This document shows, piece after piece, positions 35,501-44,331 of a stretch of 64,000 bases of DNA (position 1 is the first letter of the stretch; every line of letters starts with the position of its first letter). The DNA comes from Nocardioides sp. TRM66260-LWL (GTDB taxonomy: Bacteria; Actinomycetota; Actinomycetes; Propionibacteriales; Nocardioidaceae). The notes under the pieces are model-generated. The model was given only the letters and a program-made list of their open reading frames with translations. It was not told the origin of the DNA and searched no databases. A program made the position numbers and the translations under genes. The stretch is taken from NCBI RefSeq assembly GCF_020075545.1, contig NZ_JAIQZK010000003.1, forward strand, positions 310,001-374,000. Direction: 5' to 3'.

Positions 35501-36319
35501 TCAGCCGCTGAGCCCCCGGGTCGAGCCGACGACGGCCAGGCCGACGAGGCCGAGCACCACCCAGGCGGTCGCGAGGGTGAGCAGCCGCCCGGCGCCGATT
35601 CGCAGCCCGACGCGCAGCGGCAGGTGCCGCCAGCCCTCCTCGTGATCGGGCACCAGGCCCCACAGGCCGGTCAGCAGGTGCACCCCGACGCCCAGGAGGG
35701 CCGCCACGACGACCATGACGGCGTCCGGCGGCACCCCCGTCGTGGCCCCGCCCCACCCGCCGAGGGAGAGGAACGCCGGGTAGAGCCCGAAGGCGACCGC
35801 CCACGGCACCCAGCTGAGCAGCCCGCGGCGCAGCACGTGGTTCCCGAGCCCGGCCACGGCCACCGAGGCCAGGTAGGCCAGGCCCGCGCGCACGCCGTGC
35901 GCGATCGACAGCGGCACGAGCACCAGGACGGCCAGGGCGAGCGCGTAGCCGAGGGTGCCGGCGTCCAGGCCGAGGGTCGTCGCCTTGCGGCCGGCGGCGT
36001 GCCGGGCGTCGCGGCGGCGGTCGACTAGGTCGTTGTGCCAGCCGAGCACGGTCTGGCCGACGAGGACGGTGACCAGGACGAGCCCGACCTCGCGCCCCGG
36101 GCGTCCGGCCAGCGCCGCCGCGAGGGCGAGGACGGCCGCCGTCACGACGCCCTGGCGCGGGTGCGCCGCGCGGACGAGCAGCACGGGGGTCCAGCCGCGC
36201 CAGCCGGGTGCGCGGCCCGCCGCGGCCGGCTCGCCGGGCCGGCTCGGCTCCTCCGGCGCGGTCGGCTCGTGCGAGGACTCGAGGGTGGCGGGGTCGTGCG
36301 GGGTGGCCCGAGGACGCAT
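35501..36319 (-). CDS. UbiA-family prenyltransferase-like protein
   Basis: 272 residues, about eight membrane helices. [16 protein letters not shown] is the first aspartate-rich motif (N-D-x-x-D), and [18 protein letters not shown] corresponds to the second, with a D-H-E-E variant. The first 45 residues are Pro/Glu-rich and cytosolic. UbiA enzymes attach isoprenyl chains to aromatic or sugar acceptors; this one is not obviously menA (menaquinone) and may be a SCO-type variant. It is a single gene. Confidence 0.75.
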   Translation of the reverse strand: MRPRATPHDPATLESSHEPTAPEEPSRPGEPAAAGRAPGWRGWTPVLLVRAAHPRQGVVTAAVLALAAALAGRPGREVGLVLVTVLVGQTVLGWHNDLVDRRRDARHAAGRKATTLGLDAGTLGYALALAVLVLVPLSIAHGVRAGLAYLASVAVAGLGNHVLRRGLLSWVPWAVAFGLYPAFLSLGGWGGATTGVPPDAVMVVVAALLGVGVHLLTGLWGLVPDHEEGWRHLPLRVGLRIGAGRLLTLATAWVVLGLVGLAVVGSTRGLSG

Positions 36320-36518
36320 GGCGTCAGTATCGACCAGGGCGGGCGGCAGGTGAGGACGACGCCCTGCGACGAGGCCCCGAGGCCGCGTCGAAACATGTCA
36401 CTTCCGACGGGTTTGAGACCGGCGGAAACGGGGAACGCGTGTGCGCCCACCACAGCCCATGGCCGCCTGTCAACCCTGAGTTGGCTCGGCATCAGGCCTC
36501 TGACCTGCGAAAACATGC

Positions 36519-36547
36519 TGGAACCACTTCTTAGGCCGTGTTAAGAT
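36519..36547 (+). promoter_or_regulatory. Likely carD promoter
   Basis: TGGAAC at 36519-36524 and TAAGAT at 36542-36547, spacing 17, give a plausible sigma-A-type promoter 28 bp before the carD ATG, with AAGGGG as ribosome site. The rest of 36320-36518 shows no gene. Confidence 0.5.
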
Positions 36548-36574
36548 GGAGATCTAGGAAGGGGAACCTGACAT

Positions 36575-37060
36575 ATGACTTTCACCGTCGGCGAAACGGT
36601 CGTCTACCCGAATCACGGGGCTGCCGTCATCGAGGACATCGAGACCCGCACCATCAAGGGCGAGGACCGCCAGTACCTGGTGCTGAGGATCGTCGCCCAG
36701 CAGGACCTCGTGGTCCGCGTGCCCGCCTGCAACCTGGACCTCGTCGGGGTCCGAGACGTCGTCGACCGGGAGGGTCTCGACCGCGTCTTCGACATCCTGC
36801 GCGCCGCGCACGTCGAGGAGCCCACCAACTGGTCGCGCCGCTACAAGGCCAACCTGGAGAAGCTGCACTCCGGCGACGTCATGAAGGTGGCCGAGGTCGT
36901 CCGCGACCTGTGGCGCCGCGAGCGCGACCGCGGCCTGTCGGCCGGCGAGAAGCGGATGCTCGCGAAGGCCCGCCAGATCCTGGTCTCCGAGCTCGCGCTC
37001 GCCGAGCACACCAACGAGGACAAGGCCGAGGCCATCCTCGACGAGGTGCTCGCCTCCTGA
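36575..37060 (+). CDS. carD: CarD-family RNA polymerase regulator
   Basis: 161 residues; [25 protein letters not shown] is the CarD/Rho-interaction-like N-terminal domain that binds RNAP beta, and the C-terminal helical domain carries [17 protein letters not shown] with the tryptophan that wedges into the -10 upstream edge. CarD stabilises open complexes at rRNA and many other promoters and is essential in mycobacteria. A 17-bp perfect hairpin follows its stop by about 40 bp. Confidence 0.95.
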   Translation: MTFTVGETVVYPNHGAAVIEDIETRTIKGEDRQYLVLRIVAQQDLVVRVPACNLDLVGVRDVVDREGLDRVFDILRAAHVEEPTNWSRRYKANLEKLHSGDVMKVAEVVRDLWRRERDRGLSAGEKRMLAKARQILVSELALAEHTNEDKAEAILDEVLAS

Positions 37061-37099
37061 GCCTCGGCTCACCGGATCCCACGATCCACCTGCCTCCTC

Positions 37100-37136
37100 A
37101 CGACGGCCCCCGGGTGATCCACCCGGGGGCCGTCGT
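37100..37136 (+). terminator. Strong hairpin after carD
   Basis: ACGACGGCCCCCGGGTG and its exact complement form a 17-bp stem with an ATC loop; no T-run follows. Confidence 0.75.
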
Positions 37137-37168
37137 CGTGTCCGGGTGCGGGCCCTAGGGTCGGAGGC

Positions 37169-37786
37169 ATGGACGTCGTCGACCTCGCCGAGCCCGACCT
37201 CGACGCCGAGGAGCAGCCGCCCGCGCGGGGCGTCGTCCTGGACGCCGGCCGCGGCCCCCTGGTCTTCGCGCTCGTCCACGGCGAGCCGCTCGTCGCCTGC
37301 GCCGCCTGGGCGCTCGGCGAGGCCGGCGTCGACCTGGTCGACCTCGGCCTCGGGGCGGAGGTCCTCGCGGACCTCGACGAGCCGGTGGTCCTCCACGACG
37401 CGCTCTGCCCGTTGACCCCGCCGCCGTTCCTCGCGGCCTGCCTGCGGGAGGCCCAGGCGCAGGGCGTCGCCGTGCTCGGCGTGCGCCCCGTCTCCGACAC
37501 CGTCAAGCAGCTCGACGCCGACGCCGCCGGGGTGGTGACGCTCGGGGAGACCCTCGACCGCGACGCGCTGCTCGCCGTCGCCTCCCCGCTCGCCCTGCCG
37601 GCTCCGGTCGTCGCGGCCCTGGCGGAGCGCGGGGTCGCGCTCGACGGCGCCGCCGACCTCGCGACGCTCGCCCGCACGATCCGCGACCTCGGCCTGCCCG
37701 TGCGCCTGGCGTGGGCTCCGCCCCAGGGCCGCCGCGTGCACGGCGAGGACGACCTGCGGCTGCTGGAGGCGCTCGACCCGCGCTGA
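37169..37786 (+). CDS. IspD-like protein without the CTP-binding motif
   Basis: 205 residues from ATG 37169. VVLHDALCPLTPPPFLAACL and GVAVLGVRPVSDTVKQ correspond to the IspD blocks V-H-D-A-x-R-P and V-P-V-x-D-T-V-K, but the N-terminal nucleotide loop (A-A-G-x-G-x-R-x-G) is absent, as are the Q-T-P-Q and N-x-K-x-T-x-x-D motifs. So the protein resembles a degenerate IspD fold and is unlikely to transfer CMP. It faces the intact ispD tail to tail across 30 bp and may have a partner or regulatory role, or be a decaying duplicate. Confidence 0.65.
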   Translation: MDVVDLAEPDLDAEEQPPARGVVLDAGRGPLVFALVHGEPLVACAAWALGEAGVDLVDLGLGAEVLADLDEPVVLHDALCPLTPPPFLAACLREAQAQGVAVLGVRPVSDTVKQLDADAAGVVTLGETLDRDALLAVASPLALPAPVVAALAERGVALDGAADLATLARTIRDLGLPVRLAWAPPQGRRVHGEDDLRLLEALDPR

Positions 37787-37816
37787 CGCCGAGTCGGCCG
37801 CCGGGCCGGTCGCGGA

Positions 37817-38524
37817 TCAGTCGAGCAGGCGCTCGGCCAGCGCGACGTCCTCGGGGTAGGTGACCTTGAGGTTCAGCGGCGTGCTCGGCACCGCGACGAT
37901 CCGCACCCCGTCGGCGAAGCGGTCGACGCACGTGGCGGTGTCGGTGCCCTCGAAGCCGGCGGCGTCGGCCGCCCGGTAGGCCGCCAGCAGGGGAGCGGCG
38001 GCGAAGGCCTGCGGGGTCTGCATGCCCGCGACCGGGCCGACGACGGGCGTCAGGTCGCGGTCGACCACCGCGTCGACGGGCGTCACCGGCACCGCTCCGC
38101 CGTGCTCCTGCGCGGCGGCCAGCACCGCGGCGTAGAGCGCCTCGGAGGCCAGCGGGCGGGCGCCGTCGTGGACGGCGACCAGCGCGATCCGACCCGCGTC
38201 GACGTCCGGGGCCAGGTGCGCCAGGGCCGCCCGCTCCGAGGCGTGCCGGCTGGCGCCGCCCACGACCACCTCGACCTCGGCGTCCTCCGGGAGGTGCGGC
38301 TCGACGGCGGCCGCCACGGCGCCGGCCTCGCCCTCCCGCACGACCAGGACGACGCGGTCCGCCACAGCGCACGCGGTGCGCAGCGATCGCGCGAGCACGG
38401 GCACGTCCGCCAGCGGGAGGAGCACCTTGTTGAGCGGGACGCCGTCGACCGTCGCGCCCACCCGCGTGCCGCTGCCCGCGCCGAGCACGACCACCGCCAC
38501 CCGCGCGTCCGCCTGCTGCTGCAC
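37817..38524 (-). CDS. ispD: 2-C-methyl-D-erythritol 4-phosphate cytidylyltransferase
   Basis: 235 residues. [14 protein letters not shown] is the CTP loop, with [29 protein letters not shown] and [17 protein letters not shown] are all conserved. It makes CDP-ME in the MEP isoprenoid route. ispF is not in the window at this junction. The first 6 residues before VAVV are a short extension. Confidence 0.9.
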   Translation of the reverse strand: MQQQADARVAVVVLGAGSGTRVGATVDGVPLNKVLLPLADVPVLARSLRTACAVADRVVLVVREGEAGAVAAAVEPHLPEDAEVEVVVGGASRHASERAALAHLAPDVDAGRIALVAVHDGARPLASEALYAAVLAAAQEHGGAVPVTPVDAVVDRDLTPVVGPVAGMQTPQAFAAAPLLAAYRAADAAGFEGTDTATCVDRFADGVRIVAVPSTPLNLKVTYPEDVALAERLLD

Positions 38525-38645
38525 GGGCGCAACCTACCGGGGCGCCCGGGAAGGGTTTTCCCAGGTGTTACACGGCGAAACAGAGGAGGTCGGTTCGCTC
38601 GCCTAGCGTCCCGAGCGTGCACGGACGGCCGGAGGGGAGCGAGCG

Positions 38646-39005
38646 ATGAGCCCGCGATCGCGGGCTGCCGAGGAGTGGCAGCCGGTCTGCCAGCTCGAGC
38701 AGCTCGAGGTGCAGCGCGGCGCGACCGCGCTCGTCCACGGCCAGGCCGTGGCGATCTTCCGGCTCGACGACGAGCACGTCTACGCGCTGGGCAACCACGA
38801 CCCCTTCGCCAAGGCGTCGGTGATCGCCCGCGGCATCGTCGGCTGGCGCGGCGAGGTGCCGTTCGTGGCCTCGCCGGCCCACCGTCACGCCTTCGACCTG
38901 CGGTCCGGGCGCTGCCTCGAGGACGGCACCGTCTCGGTGCCCGCCTACGACGTCAAGGTCGTCGAGGGCGTCGTCCTGGTGGGGCACCGCAAGAGCGCCG
39001 CCTGA
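38646..39005 (+). CDS. nirD: Nitrite reductase small subunit NirD-like
   Basis: 119 residues, GGAGGGGAG upstream. WQPVCQLEQLEVQRGATALVHGQ, VYALGNHDPFAKASVIARGIVG and VPFVASPAHRHAFDLRSGRCLEDG match the NirD Rieske-like fold that lacks iron-sulfur cysteine ligands. NirD normally partners NirB in NADH nitrite reduction, but no nirB is in the window, so it may be orphaned or serve another enzyme. It stands alone between ispD and dinG. Confidence 0.85.
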   Translation: MSPRSRAAEEWQPVCQLEQLEVQRGATALVHGQAVAIFRLDDEHVYALGNHDPFAKASVIARGIVGWRGEVPFVASPAHRHAFDLRSGRCLEDGTVSVPAYDVKVVEGVVLVGHRKSAA

Positions 39006-39078
39006 GGCGTCGCGGGCGCTCGTCGCCTGTGGGCGCGGGCGCATCGACGTCGGCGGCCTCGCCTAGGCTGAGGCGGCC

Positions 39079-41094
39079 ATGACGACCTCCCCCGACGCCC
39101 CCGCCGACGCCGACCTCGCGCGGGTGCGCTCCGTGCTCGCGACGGCCGTGCGCGGGCTCGGCGGCAGCGAGCGACCGGGGCAGGTCGCGATGGCCGAGGC
39201 CGTCGCGACGGCGCTCGAGGACGCCACCCACCTGCTCGTCCAGGCCGGCACCGGCACCGGCAAGTCGCTGGCCTACCTGGTGCCCGCGCTGCTGCATCGG
39301 CAGCGGGTCGTCGTGGCCACCGCCACCCTCGCGCTGCAGCACCAGCTCGTCGAGCGCGACGTGCCGCGGCTGGTCGCCGCGCTGAAGGGCACCGCCGGCG
39401 TCGACACGTCCTACGCCGTGCTGAAGGGTCGGTCCAACTACGCCTGCCTGCACCGCATCCGCGAGGGCGTCCCCGACGACCAGGGCGTGCTCGTCGACGT
39501 GCCCCAGGGCTCGATGGCCGAGAAGGTCCTCGAGCTGCGGTCGTGGGCCGAGGAGGAGGCCGAGCGGGGCGGCACCGGCGAGCGCGACGCCGCGCCGCGC
39601 CACACCGAGCGGGAGTGGCGCCAGGTCAGCGTGGGCCACCGCGACTGCCTGGGCGCCACCCGCTGCCAGTTCGGCCAGGAGTGCTTCGCCGAGCAGGCCC
39701 GCGAGAAGGCCCACCGCAGCCACCTGGTGATCACCAACCACTCGCTGCTCGCGATCGACGCCATCGAGGGCGTCCCGATGATCCCCGACTACGACGCCGT
39801 GGTGGTCGACGAGGCGCACGAGCTGGTCGCCCGGGTCACCCAGGCCGCCACCGACGAGCTCGGCGCGGGCGACGTCGAGCGGGCCGCCCGCCGCGCGCAG
39901 CGGCACGTCGACGGCAGCGAGGCCGACGACCTCGCCGACGCGGCCACCGCGCTGCGCGACGCGCTCGGCGCCGCGACCGCCGGCCGGATCGAGCGGCTCT
40001 CCGCCGATCTCGGCGACGCCCTGCAGCTGGTCCGCGACGCCGCCCGCTCCTGCGTCTCGGCGTTCCCCAAGGAGGCCTCGGGCGACGACGCGGACGCCGG
40101 TCGCCAGCAGGCCCGCGGGGGCGTGCAGGAGGTCTTCCAGATCGCCGAGCGGATGGCCGCGAACGGCCAGCACGACGTGCTGTGGGTGGCGGAGGGCGGC
40201 GAGCGGATCCCGCCGCGGCTCTGCGTCGCTCCGCTGCAGGTGTGGGGGCCGATGCGCGACCGCCTCCTCGCCGACAAGACCGTCGTGCTCACCTCGGCCA
40301 CCCTCATGCTCGGCGGCGACTTCGGCGCCGTCGCCGGCAGCCTGGGGCTCAAGCCGGGCGAGCAGCTGGGGTCGTCCGGCAGCGCCGCCGGCGCGGCCGC
40401 GTCCGACGACGCCCAGCCGTGGCGCGGCCTCGACGTCGGCAGCCCGTTCGACTACGGCCAGCAGGCCATCCTCTACGTCGCCCGGCACCTGCCGCAGCCG
40501 GGCCGTGACGGGCTCGGCCAGACCACCCTCGACGAGATCGTCGGGCTGATCGACGCCGCCGAGGGCCGCACGCTGGGGCTCTTCTCCTCGCGCCGCGCCG
40601 CCGAGGCGGCCGCCGAGGTCGTGCGGGCGCGCCTCCCGCACCTGACCACGCTCGTCCAGGGCGACGCCCAGCTGCCCGAGCTGGCGCGCCAGTTCGTCGA
40701 GGACCCCCACACCTGTCTGTTCGGCACGCTCTCGCTGTGGCAGGGGCTCGACGTGCCGGGCGACACCTGCCAGCTGGTGCTCATCGACCGCATCCCGTTC
40801 CCGCGGCCCGACGACCCCCTCATGAGCGCGCGCCAGAAGGCGGCCGACGAGGCCGGGGGCAACGGGTTCATGCAGGTTGCGGCCACCCACGCGGCGCTGC
40901 TGCTCGCCCAGGGCGCGGGCCGGCTGATCCGCTCGTCCGGCGACCGCGGCGTCGTGGCGATCCTCGACCCGCGCCTGGCCACGGCGCGCTACGGCGGCTT
41001 CCTGCGCGCCAGCCTGCCGCCGATGTGGACCACCACCGATCCGCGGCTCGTGCGGCAGGCCCTCGCCCGGCTGGCGGCGGCTCCGGCCCGCTGA
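39079..41094 (+). CDS. dinG: ATP-dependent helicase, DinG/XPD family
   Basis: 671 residues. Walker A GTGTGKS at residues 57-63, DEAH at 244-247, and iron-sulfur cysteines at 123, 190, 196 and 202 (SNYACLH, HRDCLGATRCQFGQECF). C-terminal motifs V (LWQGLDVPGD) and VI (QGAGRLIRS) are present. DinG unwinds DNA 5' to 3' and resolves R-loops and G-quadruplexes. No LexA box is visible before it. It ends in a bidirectional hairpin. Confidence 0.9.
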   Translation: MTTSPDAPADADLARVRSVLATAVRGLGGSERPGQVAMAEAVATALEDATHLLVQAGTGTGKSLAYLVPALLHRQRVVVATATLALQHQLVERDVPRLVAALKGTAGVDTSYAVLKGRSNYACLHRIREGVPDDQGVLVDVPQGSMAEKVLELRSWAEEEAERGGTGERDAAPRHTEREWRQVSVGHRDCLGATRCQFGQECFAEQAREKAHRSHLVITNHSLLAIDAIEGVPMIPDYDAVVVDEAHELVARVTQAATDELGAGDVERAARRAQRHVDGSEADDLADAATALRDALGAATAGRIERLSADLGDALQLVRDAARSCVSAFPKEASGDDADAGRQQARGGVQEVFQIAERMAANGQHDVLWVAEGGERIPPRLCVAPLQVWGPMRDRLLADKTVVLTSATLMLGGDFGAVAGSLGLKPGEQLGSSGSAAGAAASDDAQPWRGLDVGSPFDYGQQAILYVARHLPQPGRDGLGQTTLDEIVGLIDAAEGRTLGLFSSRRAAEAAAEVVRARLPHLTTLVQGDAQLPELARQFVEDPHTCLFGTLSLWQGLDVPGDTCQLVLIDRIPFPRPDDPLMSARQKAADEAGGNGFMQVAATHAALLLAQGAGRLIRSSGDRGVVAILDPRLATARYGGFLRASLPPMWTTTDPRLVRQALARLAAAPAR

Positions 41095-41110
41095 GGCGTC
41101 CCGACGCACG

Positions 41111-41143
41111 CCGCCCCGGACCGACGGGGTCGGTCCGGGGCGG
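41111..41143. terminator. Bidirectional hairpin between dinG and the phosphodiesterase
   Basis: CCGCCCCGGACCGA pairs perfectly with TCGGTCCGGGGCGG (14 bp) with a 5-nt loop, between convergent genes. Confidence 0.75.
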
Positions 41144-41166
41144 GCGCGGGTGCTGCCGGGTCGGGC

Positions 41167-42495
41167 TCAGGCCAGGTGCGAGCGGCCCTCGTACTGGATC
41201 GTCGACATCCCGAACGCGTCGGCCACGATCGCGGCGACGTCGAAGGTGAACGCCTGACGCACCGAGGCGCGGCCCTTCGGCACCCGCCGGTGGCCCCCGC
41301 CGAGGAAGAACGGGATCGGCGCGGTGGCCGGGTGCCCGTGGTTGCCGGGGATCGGGTTGCTGGTGCTGCTGGGGTCGGAGAACCGCCAGCCGGCGTGGCA
41401 GTAGACGACCACCTCGCCGGCGTTCGCGCCCAGGCGCAGCGAGAGGTCGCGGCGGTCGTACGCGGCCAGCACGCCGTCGACCGGCGTCGCCAGGGCGATC
41501 ATCCGCTGCACCGCGGCGTCGCGCTGGGCCGCGGGCCCCGTCCAGTAGCAGAGGTCGGCGCCACCGTTGTCGGCGATGACGACGTTGCCGGCCAGCAGCG
41601 GGTCGGCGGCGAAGACCGGCGAGAGGCTGACGAAGCGGTTCGGCAGCGACCAGTCCATGGAGTGGTCGGCGAGCACGCAGACGACCGCGTCGTCCCAGTG
41701 CCCGGCGTCCTTGACGGCCTGCACGAAGCGTCCGACCTGCACGTCGGTGTCGGCCAGCGCGAGTCGGCGCGCGACCTGCAGCGTGGTGCCGGTGAGGTCG
41801 GCGTGCCCGAACCGGTCGATGTCGCCGAGGTTCACGAACATCAGGTGCGGGTCGTAGTCCTGCAGCATCGCCAGCGCCGCCTGCATGGTGAACAGGTCCG
41901 GTGCGTGGTTGGTGATCGGGAGCAGCGGGGCCGGCTCCCAGCGCTGGCCGGCGCGGGTGCCGAAGATGCCGTAGAGGTAGTCCTTCGACAGCACGGTGCC
42001 GGTGCGGAAGCCGGCCTTGCGCAGCCGCTCGATGACCGTGACGGCCTTGAGGTCGGTGGGCCGGTCGAGGTCGCGGACGACCTTCTCGGCCCGGTCGTAG
42101 ACGCTGTTGGCCGGCACGCCCGTGCGGTCGGGCCGCACGCCGCTCATCATCATGACGTGGTTGGGGATCGTCTCCATGATCGGCAGGGAGCGGGCCCGGG
42201 GCAGGTTGAGCCCGCCGGACTTGAGCGCGTGCAGGTTGGGCGTGAGGAGCGGCGAGATCTCCGCCGGACGGCAGCCGTCGATCACCAGGACGTAGACGCG
42301 GGTCCTGGTCGACGGCTTCGCGACCGCGCGGCCACCGCTCGTGGCTGCGCCGGCGACGGCGTCGGTGCTGAACACCAGGCCGGCGGCCGCCGCGGCGGCG
42401 CCCGCCACGACGGTGCGTCGACCGGCCCGGATCTCGCGGGCGCCCGCCTCGAACGGGGACTCGGCGCCCTCGGGGCGCCGCGACTCGGTGCACAT
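41167..42495 (-). CDS. Tat-exported alkaline phosphatase/phosphodiesterase family protein
   Basis: 442 residues, ATG overlapping the phoD stop by 1 bp (TGATG). AGRRTVVAGAAAAAAGLVFS near residues 24-43 is a Tat signal. YVLVIDGCRPAEISPLLTPNL begins the type I phosphodiesterase/nucleotide pyrophosphatase fold (D at IDGCR, nucleophile among SGVRPDRTGVP), and later FVNLGDIDRFGHAD, VLADHSMDWS and PGNHGHPATAPIPF give metal-binding Asp/His. Cotranscription with phoD suggests extracellular phosphate scavenging. Confidence 0.85.
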   Translation of the reverse strand: MCTESRRPEGAESPFEAGAREIRAGRRTVVAGAAAAAAGLVFSTDAVAGAATSGGRAVAKPSTRTRVYVLVIDGCRPAEISPLLTPNLHALKSGGLNLPRARSLPIMETIPNHVMMMSGVRPDRTGVPANSVYDRAEKVVRDLDRPTDLKAVTVIERLRKAGFRTGTVLSKDYLYGIFGTRAGQRWEPAPLLPITNHAPDLFTMQAALAMLQDYDPHLMFVNLGDIDRFGHADLTGTTLQVARRLALADTDVQVGRFVQAVKDAGHWDDAVVCVLADHSMDWSLPNRFVSLSPVFAADPLLAGNVVIADNGGADLCYWTGPAAQRDAAVQRMIALATPVDGVLAAYDRRDLSLRLGANAGEVVVYCHAGWRFSDPSSTSNPIPGNHGHPATAPIPFFLGGGHRRVPKGRASVRQAFTFDVAAIVADAFGMSTIQYEGRSHLA

Positions 42496-44192
42496 CAGGC
42501 GGTCACCGGGCCCGCGGCGTCGCTGACGGCGTTCGAGCCGGCGAGCGTCTGGTACGACACCGACCACGTGCTCGGCGAGCCCTTCGTCGCGCGATCGCCG
42601 ATGACGTACCAGTCGCACTGGGTGCGCTCGGGCGTCACGTCGAGCACGCAGAAGCCGTGGCTGTCGAAGTCGAGGTACTTGATGTGCCGGTTCGCCGCCT
42701 TGATCGCGGTCTCGACCGCCACGCTCGTGGTGCGCGGCGGGGTGCCGGTGATGTCCTTGAGGTTGTTCGACGTGACCGAGGCGCCGACGAACTCCACCGC
42801 CAGCGAGTCGCCCACGGCGGGGTACAGCGAGGTGTCGGCGGGCAGGTCGGCAGCCCAGCCGGAGTGGATGTCGCCGGTGATGAAGACGACGTCGCGGGTC
42901 TGGCCGTCGGCGAGCTGGGCGAAGACCGTCTTGCGGTCGGCGGTGTAGCCGTCCCACTGGTCGACGTTGTACGGGATGCCGTCGGTGGGAACGACGCCGA
43001 GCGCGTCGTGCAGCTGCGTGGAGACCGCCTGCGGCAGCGCCGCGAAGGTGACCGGCGCGATCATCACCGGGTTGCCGATGATCTTCCACTGCACCTCGGT
43101 GCTGGCCAGCGACTCCCTCAGCCAGGCCATCTGCTCGGCGCCGGTGATGGTGCGGCTGGGGTCGTCGACCTTGCCGGTGTCGGGGCCCGGCGAGCTGACC
43201 TGCTCGGACCGGTAGGAGCGCAGGTCGAGCATGCTGATCTCCGCGAGCTGGCCGAAGCGGAAGCGCCGGTAGAGGCGGTCGCCGTCGCCGAGACGCGCGG
43301 TGCCGTTCATCCGCACGGGCATCCACTCGTCGTAGGCCCGGTGGGCTCGGGCCCGGCGTCGACCCCAGTCGCCCTCGGTGGCCGGCTGGTGGTTCTCCGC
43401 GCCTCCGGACCACTGGTCGTTGGCGACCTCGTGGTCGTCCCACGTGATGATCCAGGGGTACTTCGCGTGCAGCGCCTGGAGGTCGGGGTCGGTCTTGTAC
43501 TGGGCGTGCCGTTGGCGGTAGTCCGCGAGCGAGAGCACCTCGTGGTCGGGCACGTGCGGGCGGATGTCGACGTCGTTCCTGCCGTTGCCGTACTGGCCAG
43601 GGCCGTACTCGTAGAAGTAGTCGCCGAGGTGGACGATCAGCTGCAGGTCGTCACGCTTCGCCAGGCCCCGGTACGCGCTGAAGTAGCCGGCCTGCCAGTT
43701 GGCGCACGAGGTGAAGCCCAGGCGCAGGCCCTCGAGCTCGGCGTCGAGCGCCGGGGCGGTGCGCGTGCGGCCGACGCGGCTGGTCTGACCGGCTGCCTTG
43801 AAGCGGTAGAAGTACCAGGTGGCGGGCTTGAGGCCGGTCGCGTCGAGCTTGACCGTGTGGTCGCGCGCGGCGGTCGTGACCACCGAGCCGCTGCGGACGA
43901 TCCGGCGGAACCCGGCGTCGGTGGCCACCTCCCACGCGACCGTCGTGCGCGGGCCGACACCGCTGCCCGGGGTCGCGCCGCGGGTCGGTGTCACCCGGGT
44001 CCAGAGGACGACGGCGCCGGGCAGCGGGTCGCCCGAGGCGACGCCGTGCTGGAAGACGCGGTGCGCGGCCGGGGCGGCCGACGCGGCGGGGTCGAGACCG
44101 GCGGTGGCGCTGACCGCGCCGGCCGCGCCGAGCAGCGACCCGGAGGCGAGGACGGTGCGACGGCGCACCGCGGGGACGTTGGAGGAGGTCAC
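42495..44192 (-). CDS. phoD: Alkaline phosphatase PhoD
   Basis: 565 residues from GTG 44192 (a longer frame to 44258 would run through the PHO-box-like site, so I prefer the shorter). Tat signal RRRTVLASGSLLGAAGA at residues about 10-26. The fibronectin-like N-domain (VLWTRVTP) precedes the catalytic core with SCANWQAGYFSAYRGL, VHLGDYFYEYG, TWDDHEVANDQWSG and VFITGDIHSGWAADL, the conserved PhoD metal ligands (Ca2+/Fe3+). It is a phosphate-starvation phosphomonoesterase/diesterase. A second phosphatase is coupled downstream. Confidence 0.9.
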   Translation of the reverse strand: MTSSNVPAVRRRTVLASGSLLGAAGAVSATAGLDPAASAAPAAHRVFQHGVASGDPLPGAVVLWTRVTPTRGATPGSGVGPRTTVAWEVATDAGFRRIVRSGSVVTTAARDHTVKLDATGLKPATWYFYRFKAAGQTSRVGRTRTAPALDAELEGLRLGFTSCANWQAGYFSAYRGLAKRDDLQLIVHLGDYFYEYGPGQYGNGRNDVDIRPHVPDHEVLSLADYRQRHAQYKTDPDLQALHAKYPWIITWDDHEVANDQWSGGAENHQPATEGDWGRRRARAHRAYDEWMPVRMNGTARLGDGDRLYRRFRFGQLAEISMLDLRSYRSEQVSSPGPDTGKVDDPSRTITGAEQMAWLRESLASTEVQWKIIGNPVMIAPVTFAALPQAVSTQLHDALGVVPTDGIPYNVDQWDGYTADRKTVFAQLADGQTRDVVFITGDIHSGWAADLPADTSLYPAVGDSLAVEFVGASVTSNNLKDITGTPPRTTSVAVETAIKAANRHIKYLDFDSHGFCVLDVTPERTQCDWYVIGDRATKGSPSTWSVSYQTLAGSNAVSDAAGPVTA

Positions 44193-44252
44193 GCCTCCAT
44201 CAACGCACCCGTGCGAGAGGGGTGACGCGATCGGGGGCGAACGGCACCCGAA

Positions 44253-44274
44253 GTTCACCGACTGGTCACCCGCG
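44253..44274 (+). promoter_or_regulatory. PHO-box-like direct repeat upstream of phoD
   Basis: GTTCACCGACT followed by GGTCACCCGCG, two 11-bp head-to-tail units, end about 61 bp before the phoD start. They read on the plus strand, opposite to phoD. The right unit is shared with the arm of the lexA terminator. Confidence 0.45.
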
Positions 44275-44318
44275 CCGTGGTGCGCCTCACAGCGAGGCGC
44301 ACCACGGCGCGGGTGACC
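44264..44318 (-). terminator. 25-bp perfect hairpin ending lexA transcription
   Basis: A 25-bp perfectly paired stem (arms 44264-44288 and 44294-44318) with a 5-nt loop lies 14 bp beyond the lexA stop and upstream of phoD. It isolates phoD from SOS-driven readthrough. Confidence 0.8.
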
Positions 44319-44331
44319 GGCCCGGGATCGC

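Noticed and set aside
38561..38583. GlnR-box-like GTTAC and GAAAC pair before nirD
   Set aside because: The distance between half-sites is one base short of the usual GlnR spacing, so I did not list it as a site.
42107..42526. Small plus-strand frames opposite the phosphodiesterase
   Set aside because: No ribosome site or domain; the opposite-strand gene has a Tat signal and conserved metal motifs.
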